Assembly: GCA_026413225.1 (NCBI GenBank)
Contig: CM048557.1
Location: forward strand, 25,150,871 to 25,214,870
DNA: 64,000 nt
Direction of reading: 5' to 3'
DNA from: Otis tarda
Lineage: Eukaryota; Chordata; Aves; Otidiformes; Otididae
Part shown: piece after piece, positions 12,276 through 26,300 of the stretch
Layout: every line of letters begins with the position of its first letter
How positions within the stretch are numbered: position 1 is the stretch's first letter
The notes under the pieces: model-generated
Told to the model about the DNA's origin: nothing
Databases searched by the model: none
The model's input: the letters and a program-made list of their open reading frames with translations, nothing else
Translations under genes and position numbers: made by a program

Positions 12276-15200
12276 AAATTACGCTGTGAACAACTAGCAG
12301 AATTTTTAATTGGTTGAAACTACCTATTTATCATCATCGGAACATAATGGTCGGGGTGGGTGGTTAGAGAAACTAGCAATAACCTTTTCAGACACACTAA
12401 CAAAAATTATGTAATACTGATTAATCCCAACTGAAGACTTAATTCCATGGAATGCACAGTGCTTCAAGGGAACAAGAGTATTATTTAAATATACTGTAGC
12501 TTTTATGTTTGTTATATGTATAAGGTCTGAGCTATCTGGAACATAGACAATTTGTCTTTTGCATTGATATAAAGCTCTCCCTGATTGTTCCCCTACCAGC
12601 TTCTTACTGGTTCAGCTTTATGCTGCTCATTCTTTACCAGGAGCTTACTGATTCCAGTAGCAGCTGAAAGTGCAAGGCTCTTCTCAGGTCCTTTGATTGA
12701 AAGCTGGTGCCTGTTAATAAAACTCCATAGGAAATGAAAAAGCACTCCAAGTGTGTAAAATCTGTGCATTTATTCTGAGATTCTTGATACTTTAGGTGGA
12801 ATTCAGTGTCTATTTAAAGCTCTAAAATGTCACCAAATAATTTCTTTTCTATGGTAATCAATTCTGTATGTCATAAAATGTGCAATCAAGCTTATAGCAA
12901 TTTTGGTCCTGAGATTCTTCCCAACAAGGCTGGGAAATACAGAATGAAACCTACCCTGTTGGCACTATCCTCTTTCTGAACTCTCAAGTATTGAGAAATT
13001 ATTAAGGTATCTCTAAAAGCTGAAGCATTATTTATTTCCAACGTAAAATAACATGATTGTAGGACTGACTTTCTGTCAAATCCTTGTCTCATGACTTAGG
13101 ATACACCTCTGTGTCTTTTTTTATGTGATTTATACTTGTGTACACGATTTATATAAAAAGACATACATGTTAAATACGTCCATGCACCTTCACAGAGGTG
13201 TGGTACAAACTTCAACAAAAGTGGGGTTGCTTACTGTTGACGATTCTGAAAATGAGCTGAAAATTTCGCCCACACCCATCAGTTTTCAGTACTTCCTAAT
13301 TCTGATTGACAGTAAAGATAGCAGAATTGAGTGTTACGTGTGCAGGGCTACCAAAGACAAAGCGTTGGATAGACAGGCAAATAAACCCCAAAATTCAGAC
13401 AGCTGCCATTGCAGCTGCTACTACAATCAGGTCCACTTGTCTGCGGCGTGCTGGTGCTGAGCTGTCTTCAGGCACTGTCCCTCTGCTTTTGCCCTTGGAC
13501 CAGCCTGTCCCACCTCCATCCTTCATGTGAGGATTCTGCTCACCCCCTTTCAATTGGTGGAAGACAAGGGAGACAGCAGAGGGATTGTGAGGTAGCAGTG
13601 GCTGAGAGGATCTCGAGGGCAGGCTTAAGTGCCCAGGAGAGGTACATGTAAGTGTTCAGGCCAAAAGGCTGTGTGCCAAAGTGACACAGACTAATTTCCC
13701 AGTGTGATAGCTTTGGCTGCAATTTCACCTCTAAGAACTGCTGCTCATTCTCCTCCTTACCCCAACATCCTGTGGGGCCACTCAGTTACCCTGACACACC
13801 TCTTGAGGTGCCTGCACTATAAACCAGATGAGTAAAACCCACCTGTAAAATAATCCTGTGGGACAGCATCATAAGGCCCCTTATGAAGGAGCTCCTAGAA
13901 GGCTCCTAAAAGCCCACATGTGGTGATTCCAGCCAAGGCACCTCTGTTCAGGGCCCTGTACCTGGAAGGTAGGATCAGGAAGAACTAATCAAGCAGTAAG
14001 AGCTCCTTCTAAAATTTTTAAGCAAGGTTAGAGAGGGTAATTTAGCTGTGAAATTGGTTCAGGAAAATAGCCCCTTGGCTGCCCTCACCCTGGGTTTCTG
14101 TACAGAATAAGCTTACTGCAATTTAAAGGACATTTTGGAGAAAAACTAAGCCTCAGAATGGGGATATTTTACAATTTTTCAAGTTATATTCCAGATAAAT
14201 GTTCAAATTGTATCTTGTTTTATCATCTCATAATAAAAAAAAGCCATCTTAAATAAACAGTTTTGACATAGGAACAACAGCTGATGTGCTATGCTCATGT
14301 CACATAATGTACATGCCCACATACACAAGTTTGAAACTTAGACAATTCCTTAACACTCCTTCCTTTCTTACCTCTGCAGCCTTCTTTTTTATTTTTAAGG
14401 TAACATTTGTCTTTTTACCAATTTTCCCTCCTTAAGCTTTTCTGATGATGCAAAATGTAGTTAAGAAAGTGATAGTGAGAAGCTATTGAGTAATCTGCCC
14501 AAGATATGCAGCAATAGTTTGCTTGTTCTATAACCCAATGACCATTTTAGCTTCAGGGTACAATAAAACAAAAGTGCAAATTCAGTAGTGTTAAAGGAAG
14601 ACTAATTATACTAACAGGACATCCTCTTCTGAGCTTAGTCACTTGTGACCTGTTGTGGAGATACCAGAGGAGAGCCAGGCACTCTCCTGTGCTGAATTAT
14701 CCATGGCCTTATCTGCTTCAAGGGGCCGACAGAAGCATTGCTCATACAGTTTCACTCAGCAAACTGGCTGCACTCTTCTCAGCACAATTTAAGAAGTATT
14801 CATGCCATGAACATTCAGATAGGGAAACATAGATTCCTGTTCTATGTCATGTTAATCTGGTTTTCAAACAAGTCAGAACACTTCCCTATAAATGAGACAG
14901 AATGTGTGAGAAAACAATGAGAGGGAAAGTGTCATGGGCAAGTGTGTCCATGGGTTATAATAATGAACTGCACGGAGATGAAACAATCTGTTCAGCTATA
15001 AGGGGAGCCCAAAAGCTCACCTAACTCCATCACCTACAGGTGTGTAACAGTTCCTTTATTTCATGAGCCACTAGCTGTCATAATTACAGGAAGCCAAGGG
15101 CTGTACAAATGTCTTCTGAAATTGGGTTTCTGTATTAAAAAAAAAAAATCAAAATGTACATTATCAACATTCAAGTAAAAAGCCTATAAGGTGTGTCAGC

Positions 15201-18200
15201 AGCAAAACAGGATTCCTCCACATACCATTACCTCCAGTGCATGGCAAGTCTTACTTGAGACATGAGAAGGAAATTCAGTCTCTATTTACATTCAGTTCTT
15301 GACTCAAAAGCTGAACCTGGTAAGTAAGGTACAGTTTTGCTTCATTTTAAGAGATGTGAGCATCCATAAAAATAATTTCAGAGCGTACCAAACAGTCATA
15401 ATAAAATAACACAATTGCTGTTAGCCTTGGATGAAGCTGAAACAGCAATAATGAGGAACATTCTGTTGTACTGCACTGTGTTTAAACCACCCAGGCTCAA
15501 TTATGCAACTCTATTCCCTGTAAAAATTAAAGCAAAAGAAAGAAAGAAATCTTTATTCCCCTATGTATCATAAATCACCGTGCAGGGCTTTCTGGTTTGG
15601 ACCAATTGGTATATAAGTCCTTGACCATGCAGAGTGATTTAAAACCAGTGTGTTGCCTCACATTTTTACAGATACTTGAATTTGAGCAGGATGAAAAGTG
15701 TTAGGAATATTCAGATTTTACATTCTAAACCTGTTAACACATTGCATACAAACAATTTATTGGTGCAGCCATCTCAGGCATCACACTCTAGTTCAATCAA
15801 TTCTTACCACAGGCAACCTGAAATGAGAGCCAGGCAGGAGGAATGGTCTGTTCCTCTCAAACCACACACGATGCCTAGAAATGTCACAATGAAGCACCCA
15901 TATTTTTATGCACAATTCTTTCCAGAAATACACCAGCTTAGGCCAAGGGAGTAAAGCTACAGAGTCAGTCTGAAGAGCGCTCCAAATTAAATGGAAATCA
16001 GCACATTTCAGTTTACTAGCACTGTTTTCTGGTTCAGATAAATTGATTTTTCCTGGCGGAACTGGAACTGTGGAAGCAGAGGAGGAGGACCCTGATACTC
16101 TTCTATAATCACCTAGCCCCAGTGGCTGCCTATGCCTGTACATATAGATACAATATTTATAACACAGTACTAGATTGGGCAATATATTATCTGGATTTGG
16201 CTGATGTGTTCTAAAACACCCCTTATCTTTAAAAACGAGCTACATTCTTTAGCAGTTGTAATCATACAAATGCAACTGTCTGAGTCCTACCCCATGTTCC
16301 AAATACAAGCATTGTATAGAAGGGATTTCCACCAGATATTGATGTGACCAAGTATGCACCAATCCAGCAGGTCAATACAGGCGTTTTACCCACCTCTCTG
16401 ACAGAGCTGACCTGCACTTCACCGTGAAAGCACTAAAACTCTTCCTCATTGATTTGTTTGTTTAGTTTTGAATTTGTCCTATTGACAGATTCTCTGTCAG
16501 CCTCATAATGGAAGAAGGCGCTCACTAAGAGGACCGGCAGAGAGTTGCTCAATGAATTTGTCAGGGTGATGGAAAGAGTGGCATTGCATTAAAGAGCTGC
16601 TTTCAAACAGTGAGAGAGGACAGCAGATGCTTGCTTGTGTATATAACTCTCATGAACAAAGGCAATGGTATTTTATAGGGAGATCAATAAAGGAGTTGCA
16701 GCACAGAATAAAGCAGGCAATGGATAGCTCATTGTGCATCTGGTTTTGTCCACCTTCTGTGACAAAGTGCCATCTCCATTCCGAGTCTTCACATCAGGGT
16801 AACAAACCAGTGTTATGTCTTTGTGTCTTGGTGCCACACTATTACAAATAAATACATCATAGATGAGAGTCCTATTACATTGCATCGTGTACTGCACAGC
16901 ACAAAGCTGAGGCTCTGCCTTTACCACTAAGGTGGGGCTAGGGAAATATGAGGGTCACAATAGAAACCCAAGGATGCATTGTTCATAGTTTAGTGAGTAA
17001 ATGAATATCCCCTTCCTTTGAAGCATCCAGTGTTGAATTTTGCAAGGCACAGGTTTACCTCAGAGCACAGACTATACCGAGGTTACTGTCCCATGCGTAA
17101 GCAGCAGTACAGCAGACGCTCACGTTGCACAATGCTGTCTTAGCTCTGTAGTCCCCTACTTAAATCAGAGCTCTGTGTGTTAGGAAGAAAACATGATGGG
17201 CAGAAGCCTGAATGGACAAGATAAAGTCTGTTCTAGTTCAACCTTTTTAAATGCAGTATCTCTTGGAAAAACTAGTTTGCACCAATATTTGCCCTTATCA
17301 TGAAAATCCTAATGAAGCTTCTTCAGGAAAGTATCTATATACAAGGATAATATTAAAGCTTTGAATCATTTGCCTTGTGTGTGGGAACAGATCCCTATCT
17401 GCCTTGCAATCCAAACAATTCTATGATTAGAAATGTTCTGTAGTCTTATTTGATCTGTGTATGAATTTGTGTCCCTTTGATCTTTTCCCCTAGACGAGTG
17501 CTCTGCAGCTGGAAGCTTATCTATCCATCTGTTTCAGTAAACACAGAATTAACTTTATGGCCAGAAAGTGCCAAGCACTGCACGTTTAGTGCAAAGGTAA
17601 GGCACACTAATGCTTACACTGTCCACACTGGGTATTTAACTACCACTGTTAAAACTCATCTATCTTTTGTCATGTTGTCTCCCACATACTTAAAATTGTG
17701 GTGTTGATCCTACTTCCAGCACTGAACCTATCTTTAGTCATTATGAGTACGTCCAGCATGATATTTTTACCTTGGCTGACTCTTCATGTTGCTGTGTTGT
17801 AGCACTTTATAGCTGGTTGCTTCTGAGTATTTGGGCAAATAGTCAGCCATGTCCCTAGTTTCCAGCTCTTTCTGCCACTGCTCTTCTCCATTGTATCATC
17901 ATCCTAATGGCTGCATTGCATTTTAGAATAGGTTGCTCTATGGGCTCTGTGTCCAGACATAGGATCTTGTTGGACCACACTGAAGAGCCTTACCAGCCTT
18001 TGCGTGTGAGTTTCCCTGCAAGGCAACAAGGGCCCATGACAAGCTGGAGTGCACCCATGTCCCCTCCTGGCAGGCAGGTAGGCTGTAATTGCAGTGGACA
18101 CTGCTGACCAGGTCAGGGCCGTGCTGCAGAGAGCATCACAGTGTGGGTAATATCTTCCCGTACCATCAAGGCTCATATTCAACTGCCTGCATACCTCGGA

Positions 18201-18950
18201 GGTAGCTCAGTGTCTCCTGGTACATGTACTTCCTGTGGGCCCCTGTGCTTCTCTTACAAGGCATCTCTCCATGACTTTGCTGCCCCTTTTCTGCCACAGT
18301 CCTCTCACCACATGTTCAGTCCTGCAAATACTTACCTAAGTGAGCTGGGAGGTCATATGAGTTGCTCTGATCCCGTTTTCAGCTTCACTTCTGCCAAGAT
18401 TTGAACAGTTGAATTTTGTTTGCTTTGTTAGGAGCTTATATTTTTCCAAATATAGACAATTTTTCATGAATTAAAATTTGTGAAAAGCTGCAGATGCATA
18501 AAAATTTATTGTTCTGGACAACTCATAGAAAATAGAAACCATATCAAATAACTCAGCTGACCAGTCAGGCAGTGATAATTGTGAGCTCTCTGTAGTGATT
18601 ACTCTAAGGACTGCTTGTTATGAACAACCTAAGCAGCTCACCAGCTGAATTACGTCCATTAAGACAACTCCTCCTCAAAAAGAACAGCTGAAAAAAAAAC
18701 AAAAGCCAATCAGTGAAGAAAAAACATCTGGCTATCTGCAATTAAAAAAAAAAAAAGATGAAGAACAAAACTAGCATCTCACTTCCCCACTTCCTTCGTC
18801 AGCAGGCTGATCTTCCCTGACTTTTGCATGCTGCCAGTCAAAGTATGTTCAAAATACAGCTAATGAGCGTCATTCCTTGAGCTTTGACTTGGTGATCTAG
18901 GCTGCAGCTAAGCAGAAAGCATTTATACAATACATGCAAATAAACAAGCA
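12276..18950. other. Non-coding stretch, nothing recognised
   Basis: No gene recognised. An A12 run lies at 15137-15148. The longest open frame, 129 codons on the minus strand at 15793-16182, has no motif or similarity I know and no supporting context, so I do not call it. A slightly GC-richer patch lies at about 13430-13900 and another at 17900-18300, without a convincing exon. Confidence 0.55.
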
Positions 18951-19024
18951 TTACTATTATCATTATTGCTATTATCATAATCATCATTATCATTATCACT
19001 ATTAGCAACAACATCATTATTATT
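18951..19024 (+). repeat. Imperfect ATT/ATC triplet microsatellite
   Basis: Seventy-odd bases are built almost entirely from ATT, ATC, ACT and similar triplets with interruptions. It is a degenerate triplet microsatellite in non-coding sequence. The interruptions suggest it is old and fairly stable. Confidence 0.85.
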
Positions 19025-20185
19025 AAACAAACAACTATTTCTTTCTATCACTGCAGTTTTTAGGAGCTACAGCCATGGATTAGGGCTACACTGTACTGGC
19101 TTTATCCAAGCAAGCAAAGCCCATAGCGGTAATCTCCTTATTTTATGGCCCAGCTGTGCCCAGCCCTGCAGTAGTGGGATGTCAGTGGATGTCTGCCTTC
19201 CATGCTTGGTTCCCTGGAGAACCAATAATTTTGTATTTGACCTAAAAGTCAGGGGGACTCTAAATATTGGTGAATGGATCTTGAATGATTATCACATGAA
19301 AATTTCACCGTAAATCCTTCACAATGATGAGCAGACCCATATTTTAAAATGTCCGTGCAAACAGCAACCCTTAATAAATTACAAAATGGCTGAACTACCC
19401 CAAGCTGCCACTGCCAACCTGCACACTTGCAGCAGAAAATGTTTTATTGCCAGATAAACACTTATGTGGTTGTATTTATGCGAGGACACCATGGCACCCT
19501 ATGAAAAATAAATCACCCATATCTCTACTGCTCCCTTCTCCATCTTCTCTGAAAAGAAGTCTCAGGGCACCAAGTGCAGTGTCAGCCTCCGACAGACTAA
19601 GAAGTGTTAGGGGTTACTCAGCACCAAAATTAAATTGAATAAGTCATGTTATGAAGATGAAGCCTCTTCCAAGAGATCCTTCATCTCATGCCATCAGTTG
19701 TAGTCTAGGCCCAAGCACAAGTCTTTCCCCGAGGTCTAAGTTTTCACTGTGACACAATGGAAGCAGTTACCAGTAGTCTCCTTAGGGCTGTCCTTCACAT
19801 ACCTCTTGGTGGACTATATTTTCACTGCTGATTATTACCCAGCAAACACAGACTGATGAATCTAAGAGACCATCAGTGAAACTGCCTATGTTCAATTCTT
19901 CTATGATTACAGTGATATTTCCTGTTGCAAATGTCAGGTCCTTGGGATCAAGCTTTCTTGTCCATGTTTCCCAAATTTGCCTTAGCCATTCTGCTCAACT
20001 TTAAAGCAAAGGACACAAGCAAATGAAGCATTTAACACATTACAGGGTGTGGTATAGACCTACAGTTAGTAATACACTAAAGAGTAAGCAAATTCAAAGT
20101 ACCACACTTCTACTTCAGGCTTCGGCATCTATGTGGATAGTTTCTGGAGAAAACCTCATATGCTTCTGTAAATTGTGAATCTATG
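19025..20185. other. Non-coding stretch, nothing recognised
   Basis: Only short chance frames are present. I see no repeat or RNA gene that I can name. Confidence 0.55.
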
Positions 20186-20312
20186 TCATAGAACTATAGA
20201 CTGATAGGGTACTTCAGGTTGGACTCTGGAGGTCTCAAGTCCAGTGACTAGCTCAAAGGAGGGCTGGCTATGGTGTTGAACCAGGTTCTCAGTCAGGTCT
20301 TGAAAATTTCAA
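20186..20312 (-). mobile_element. CR1 LINE 3'-end fragment (degraded)
   Basis: The plus strand starts TCATAGAACTATAGACTGAT and goes on to TTCAGGTTGGAC, then GACTAGCTCAAAGGAGGGCT and later GTTGAACCAGG. This is the reverse complement of a CR1 3' end: tandem CATAGAA units, then 'ggttggac...', then 'ctagctcaaag', in the expected order. It is strongly diverged and about 130 bp long, so it is an old 5'-truncated insertion on the minus strand with no intact coding sequence. Confidence 0.8.
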
Positions 20313-23300
20313 GAAATTTTCCCATATCGTATATTGCTATGCAATTCTGCTATTACTATGAGGCTGCATATTGACAGTACAATGCAAAGATCTGTAGCCA
20401 GAGAAACTGATAGTATCAATCAATAGAGCCAGAACATTATTCTTACCCTGAATCCTGTCACAAGCTGGGACAGTAATTATAACGGGTGCAGCCAGGAACA
20501 CACTCAGCATATTCTTGTTCCTCAGAGCAGGAAATTAAAGGAACTGGGAACCTTATGACCACCAACTCTCACTACATGGCCCCATGACCTTCCTGAGCCT
20601 CACCTGCCTCCAATGTATCATCAGCCTGACACTTTACTTCTTCACATCTTAAGCTATGATAAATGCTTTGTGTGTTCATAGACTTAAATGAAAGCATAAT
20701 AGACATGCAGTACTACTGATTCACTTTGAGGCAAAGACTAATTTCATTACAAAATAAAAACATAGCCATAATATCAAGAAAAAAACCTGAAAGAAACCAG
20801 AGAGGGAAACAGAAAATTATTCTGCCTTGGTGGCCTGGCCTGTCTTCATTTGCAAGTCGTATAACTTAGCAGGCACGTATTTGACTCCACTTTTTAGGAT
20901 ATGCACCAGCAACAAAATAATTTTCATTATTGAATGATGTGAATTTATGTTTCTCTACAAAATGCTTCAATATCATAAACCATTAGCTCAGAGAATATGT
21001 GACCAAGACACCTAACACCTTCCTCTTTCATCTTTATAATAACTTTAAGGCTTTCTCCTGCAGCTCGTGACAAAGTAGAAAAGGGCCATATGGGTTTCCC
21101 CTAATTTCTTTAGCATTTCTCAGCAGATATTTATGAAGATTACGAATAGACAACTGGGAGGCAGCTGGCATCTTTGAAACATACCACACTTTTCCACCAC
21201 AAGAGAGAAACAGCCAGAGTATACAGAACAAAAACCTTTCTCTTCCTTCTGTGTTCAGACCATTAGGCAGATAGTCAGATACCAGCCTGATACATGTCAC
21301 ATAAAAACAACTGGGCAGCAGTGAGTGTTTAGGAGAGTCAACTAGTGACAAAGCACAGAGGTGAAATCACCTGTTTACTCAAGAAAGTCTACCTTTGAAA
21401 ATACATTTAATCTCTTTCTTTTCAGTGGCCCTGCTGGACATTTTCAACTATCAGTGCTTTAGTTTTTATGATGTCTTTCATCCCAAAACATCTTCAAAGA
21501 CACATCCAGCTGCACAAACACCTTCATCTTTGCTTGGTGTTAGGTTCTGCAGCTATTAGATTATACATACAAATGATGTGACTGCTTAAGGCCAAAACTG
21601 GAATCCCATAATAATTACTACCAGTATTTGATCAAGTAGTTTAATTTTTCTTCCAAAGTTTAGATATTCTCTTTCCAGTGTCTTCAAAAGGAGCTTTTGA
21701 CTATTGCTTTATTAGCAGAGTAACATCTCAGACTCCTTCTGACTTTGACTTTAACAGGTTTGAAACAGGTCCTAGACAGATAGTCTTAAATCCAGACATG
21801 GACATTAGTCTTTTTACTAATGTAGATTTCTTTAACCTAGTTAAACAGCTGGTCAGACAAAAAGGCATCCTGTTCAGTATTTATGAAACCATACAGGCTT
21901 CTCTTGCAGGAAAACCTAGTTTCCATCTGGATCTCAATTCAGGGTCCTTAATGACTCTCCAGCCAGGTGAATCAGACAGCTCAGAGTAAGCTAACAGACA
22001 CCTCCAGTATCTGTCAGATAAGTCAGCTGGGTGTCTCATATCATATTATTTACTCAGTTGATACCTGTGTGATCAAGATCTGTATTACTTCTTGGGATGT
22101 AGTGTCTTTTTCTAGTAATTTCGTGATCAACCACTTTACCTATATAATATCTTCTGATTGCATGTACATATGTATTTTATATGTCTGTTAAAATCATATT
22201 GATAAGATTGCGGTGTTTCTAAAAATGACAGCTAGCCCTCCTGTACATCTTTAGTCAACTAAAGACATTTAAACACCTGGATATCAGCGCACTGAGATAC
22301 CAAAACCAGGTAGAAAGTATTTAACAGTGTTCTTAAAACTTATTCCACATAGCATTTTTTTAGATGTAAATTCTGATAATCAGAACATTTGCAGTAATTA
22401 TGTAAATAGTACAATCACTATTCATTGGCATGCAAATTAGGACAGACTTCATTTGTGTTAGAGTTCTACTTTTCTGCACTTCTAACATGGATATGTACCA
22501 TTTTGCTGTTTTTGCAAACTGAAACTATTTGTTCCATTTTATTCTTGGTAATCATGCAGAACTGAAAAGTTTGTGAGGAAGCTAGCACATAGATCATCAA
22601 TAATACTGCTGTATTCAAAAAGTAGAGTTTTTCTGGTTAGTGGCATGCAGGCAAGCACCAGCCTATCAGATCTAAGACACAGTTTTACAGTAAAGCATTT
22701 TTTTAGTTTTTCAGATGAGTAGATTTAATTTGGAAATACAGAAAGGCAATAAACATAAAACTCCAAGATATTTTATGATATTTTTTTGTGAATGTATGCT
22801 GAAAGCTAATATTTTCTAAGCACTTGAAGTGTCATAATATTTCGCATTTTACTGATTTATAGACAAACGGCAAATATTTTTTTAACATTTTGAACGTCCC
22901 TAGCAACTTTTTCTTCATTTGATTTAAGTGGAGTTCCTACACTCAGAATGTCACTCACAGGTTCTGAGTTGCAATTCCCAAAACAACAAGCAAAGTAGAG
23001 CCAGAAATATCAAATGTTATGCTGTGAACCCACAGGTCATCCGTTTTCACCCAAGGCATTCAAAACTCTAAGTTTTCTGTTCTGTAGGGAGTACGAAGAA
23101 AAGGAGTAAGTCTGCAATAGAGGCCAGAATTCTTTGCAGTAGGGTCCCCAAAACACAGGTTATTGTGTTAGGAACATAATTATTCTTTTAAAGGTTATAA
23201 CGTAATTATATCTTTAATTTTGTTTGAACGTAGATTAATCCACTCTGCTCAGATCCATGAGAAGAAGGAGATCCCTGGAGTTTCTTAAAAACCACTGGAA

Positions 23301-26300
23301 CAATTTTAATTGAAAAAGACCATGTGGAGATGTTTCTTTCTGAAGAACAAATAAAAAAATTAAAAGTTGCTGGAAATTCACATGCTTATTTAGAAGGATA
23401 TCAAATGTTTGCCCCAAGAGAGTGGGTATAAATGCAAAACAGAAAGTTTTTCTAAGCAGGTTGTGCTGAGTGCATGGAAAGTCAAAATACCAGTCTCAAA
23501 TATCCTAATAAACAAGATGGAGATATTGGGAAAAAAAAGAATCTATTTTCATGAGCAGTATAACCCAAATGTGCATGCTTGAGAAGTTAAAATGGTAAAC
23601 CAGATTAGGCAGTCCAGTCTCTAAATCAACTATAATCCATAATTACCAGTTGTCTCAATGTTTCAGTAAATTAGAATAAGTATTTCGTCATAGATACATC
23701 TATCTCTAGCAGTGAAATCCATAACATTTGACCATAAAAAGCAAGATGAAAATTTTGAAAATATTTTTTTCCAGTTGAACAGTTAAGCTCCAGTGTACTT
23801 TTTTTAAAGATTTTCACAGATCCACCAAATATTGTAAGGAGAGAAAACTAGTCAACATATATTTCATTTCTTAATTAAACAACTTGTTTTCTTTCCTAAA
23901 TCTGGGAAATCCCTTGAAAGAGAACTCAGACACTTTGACAGCACATTTTTAAAGACCTGAGCTATTTCATTTGAAGACAACTATGTTGCAAATAATCGGA
24001 TCTCCATTGCACAGGGTACAGGTGGAGCAGCAAAAGAATTTCCAAAGCCTTGTACAGAACTTGCCATGGGTTAAGTGGGAGAAATTTTGTCTGTTGATTT
24101 GTTTAGTTAGTTGTTGTTTCCTTGTGCTTTTCTCTAGATGGCCTGCTAGGACCATGATCACACAAAGCTATTCCTGTCCTGGACAGGGGAAGAATGACAG
24201 GTAGATCTTTTCTACTACACAAGAAAAAAAATGGTTTCCCTCTGTACTGGAAAGTACCTTCCCTCCTCCTTTAAGAAAAACAGTTGGCCAGGATTTCCCA
24301 TGCATGAGAGCGTATGAAAAAGGAGTCACTGTTTCTAAAATATTTCAAGTACCTTTCCAGACATCCAAGTAACAAAAAAGATACTCAATCTGTTAATAGT
24401 CTCATTCTAATTGGATACTCAATTTGCAACACTGGAGTTGCAGAAAACATGTATAAATGAAACAGCAATTAACCTTTAGTTCTGAGCATTTTTTTTTCTT
24501 CTACCCGACATGGGTCAGTTACCATAGAGATTATACCTACATGATCTGCAGACGTGACTCAAAAACAGCTGGAGTCTCCATCTCAGCCGCATCTCAGTAT
24601 GGCACCAGGATAATTTAAAAAAATGCTAAAAAAGAAATGAAAGTTCATCTGAAAAACTAAGAAAAAAAAAAACAGTTAAAAGGAAAATCGCTGAGGGGTA
24701 AAGGACTTTGAAACACTGGGAAAAAAGACTCCTTTCATCAGAACAAGATGTCCTGGACAGACTCCGAGAGTCTCCTCTGGAGGTCAACGCGCTGTGAAAG
24801 TTTGGGGTCTCATGTGGTTCAGAGCCCAGCGCAGTGCAGGGCCTGGTGAACTCGGGGTGTTCAGTGCTTTATAGCTGAACCACACGCCAAGGCCACACAC
24901 TTACACCACAGAGCAATTGATTCCAGCTGCCTCTGCATACAGCTCTCTAACTGTTCAAGGATTACACTGAAACACTGAAAGAACTGTTCTAGTCATTGCT
25001 TTATGAAGAAGATATTAAAATAAGTTGGCAGGAGATATCATCCTTTCCTGATGAGATTTTTCTCAAGGGCTTTTCACGAGCTTCCAGAAAAGCCTGAGAA
25101 AGAGCAAAAACATTGTGGGAGTGTGCTGTAAGGAATCAAAGAGAAAGGAGGCTGCAGGGTTTTGACTAAATTCCTAGTTTTAGGTAGGAGTGCATTTTGG
25201 TTACCTTTCCAAAATTATCTGTATAACCATTCATATGATACACTTGCCACAGAACCTGTATAACACTTTCTAATTCGAATAGCTTTGTGCACAATTTCTT
25301 TTAGGCGTCATGTGAGAGGCTTCGTTAAAAGCTCTTTCCACAATGTGTTCAAAAGGAAATTTGGGTGCACAATGTTCACCTTTATGGCATGAATATTTCG
25401 TTGAGGTAAGCAACTTGGGCTTCAGAGAGAGCAAAGAGTGCACAGAGTGCTTGGAAACCACACCTGGTCTTTTCCTCTGCAAAAGAAAGGAAACAAAAAG
25501 AGGTGTCTGTGTCCCGCAGACTGAACCCTGTAGTGCATGGCCACATTTTTATTGAAATGGTCATCGTAAATTTCATGTAGCATCACTCAAGTTAACATAT
25601 CACAAAAAGCTTTACAGACTGAAGAACATCTAGAGAACTAAAGAAATCATGCTAACAGTAACAGAAGCAAGTCAATCAAAGATTTATGGAGCCCTGTAGA
25701 AGAGCTGTGTGAGTGGATAATGCTACTCTGTATGTACACAGTCTCTTTTACCTCAAAATTTCAACTTTGTATGGACTGGGAAGCTGAGGCAAGGACGTCT
25801 TAGTCCTTTCACTCCAAAATAACTCAGAAGTCAGAAGTACAATCCACATTAACTGATACAGCCAGCACTTCTAACCAATGTGTTTCATTGCCTTGAAGTT
25901 AAAGCAGAAGAGAGGAGAAAAAAAGAGCTGAAGAGATAAAAGCATAGAAAAAGCGGGGGATTTTTATCTGCAATGCTAACAAAGATACTCAATCAATTAG
26001 GTAGAGAGGCACAAAGCAGAATCTTGAAGAAAAAGCCAGATGCATTTGGCTTTCTTGGGGAGAAGATGAGAAAGCAGTGTACCAGAATCCCATAACTCCA
26101 GAAATCTTAATTGGCATCTTGAGGAGCAGAGTCAGTGGGGCATCCCTGCAACAACCTGTAACTACTCAGGTGATTTGCTTTGAACCAGCAGTTACAGCCA
26201 CCCACAAAGCAGTATGGAAACCACTGATTAGATGGAGCCTAATGCATCCTTCCTGGGTTTTATTTCTGAGGTTACGGTGATACAAATTATTATGAATTAC

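Noticed and set aside
15793..16182. 129-codon minus-strand frame with Ser-rich part
   Set aside because: No recognised domain, no splice or promoter context, and it overlaps a 92-codon frame on the other strand.
21678..21989. 103-codon plus-strand frame with fairly protein-like composition
   Set aside because: It was considered as an exon or relic, but I could not name a family and saw no convincing splice sites.
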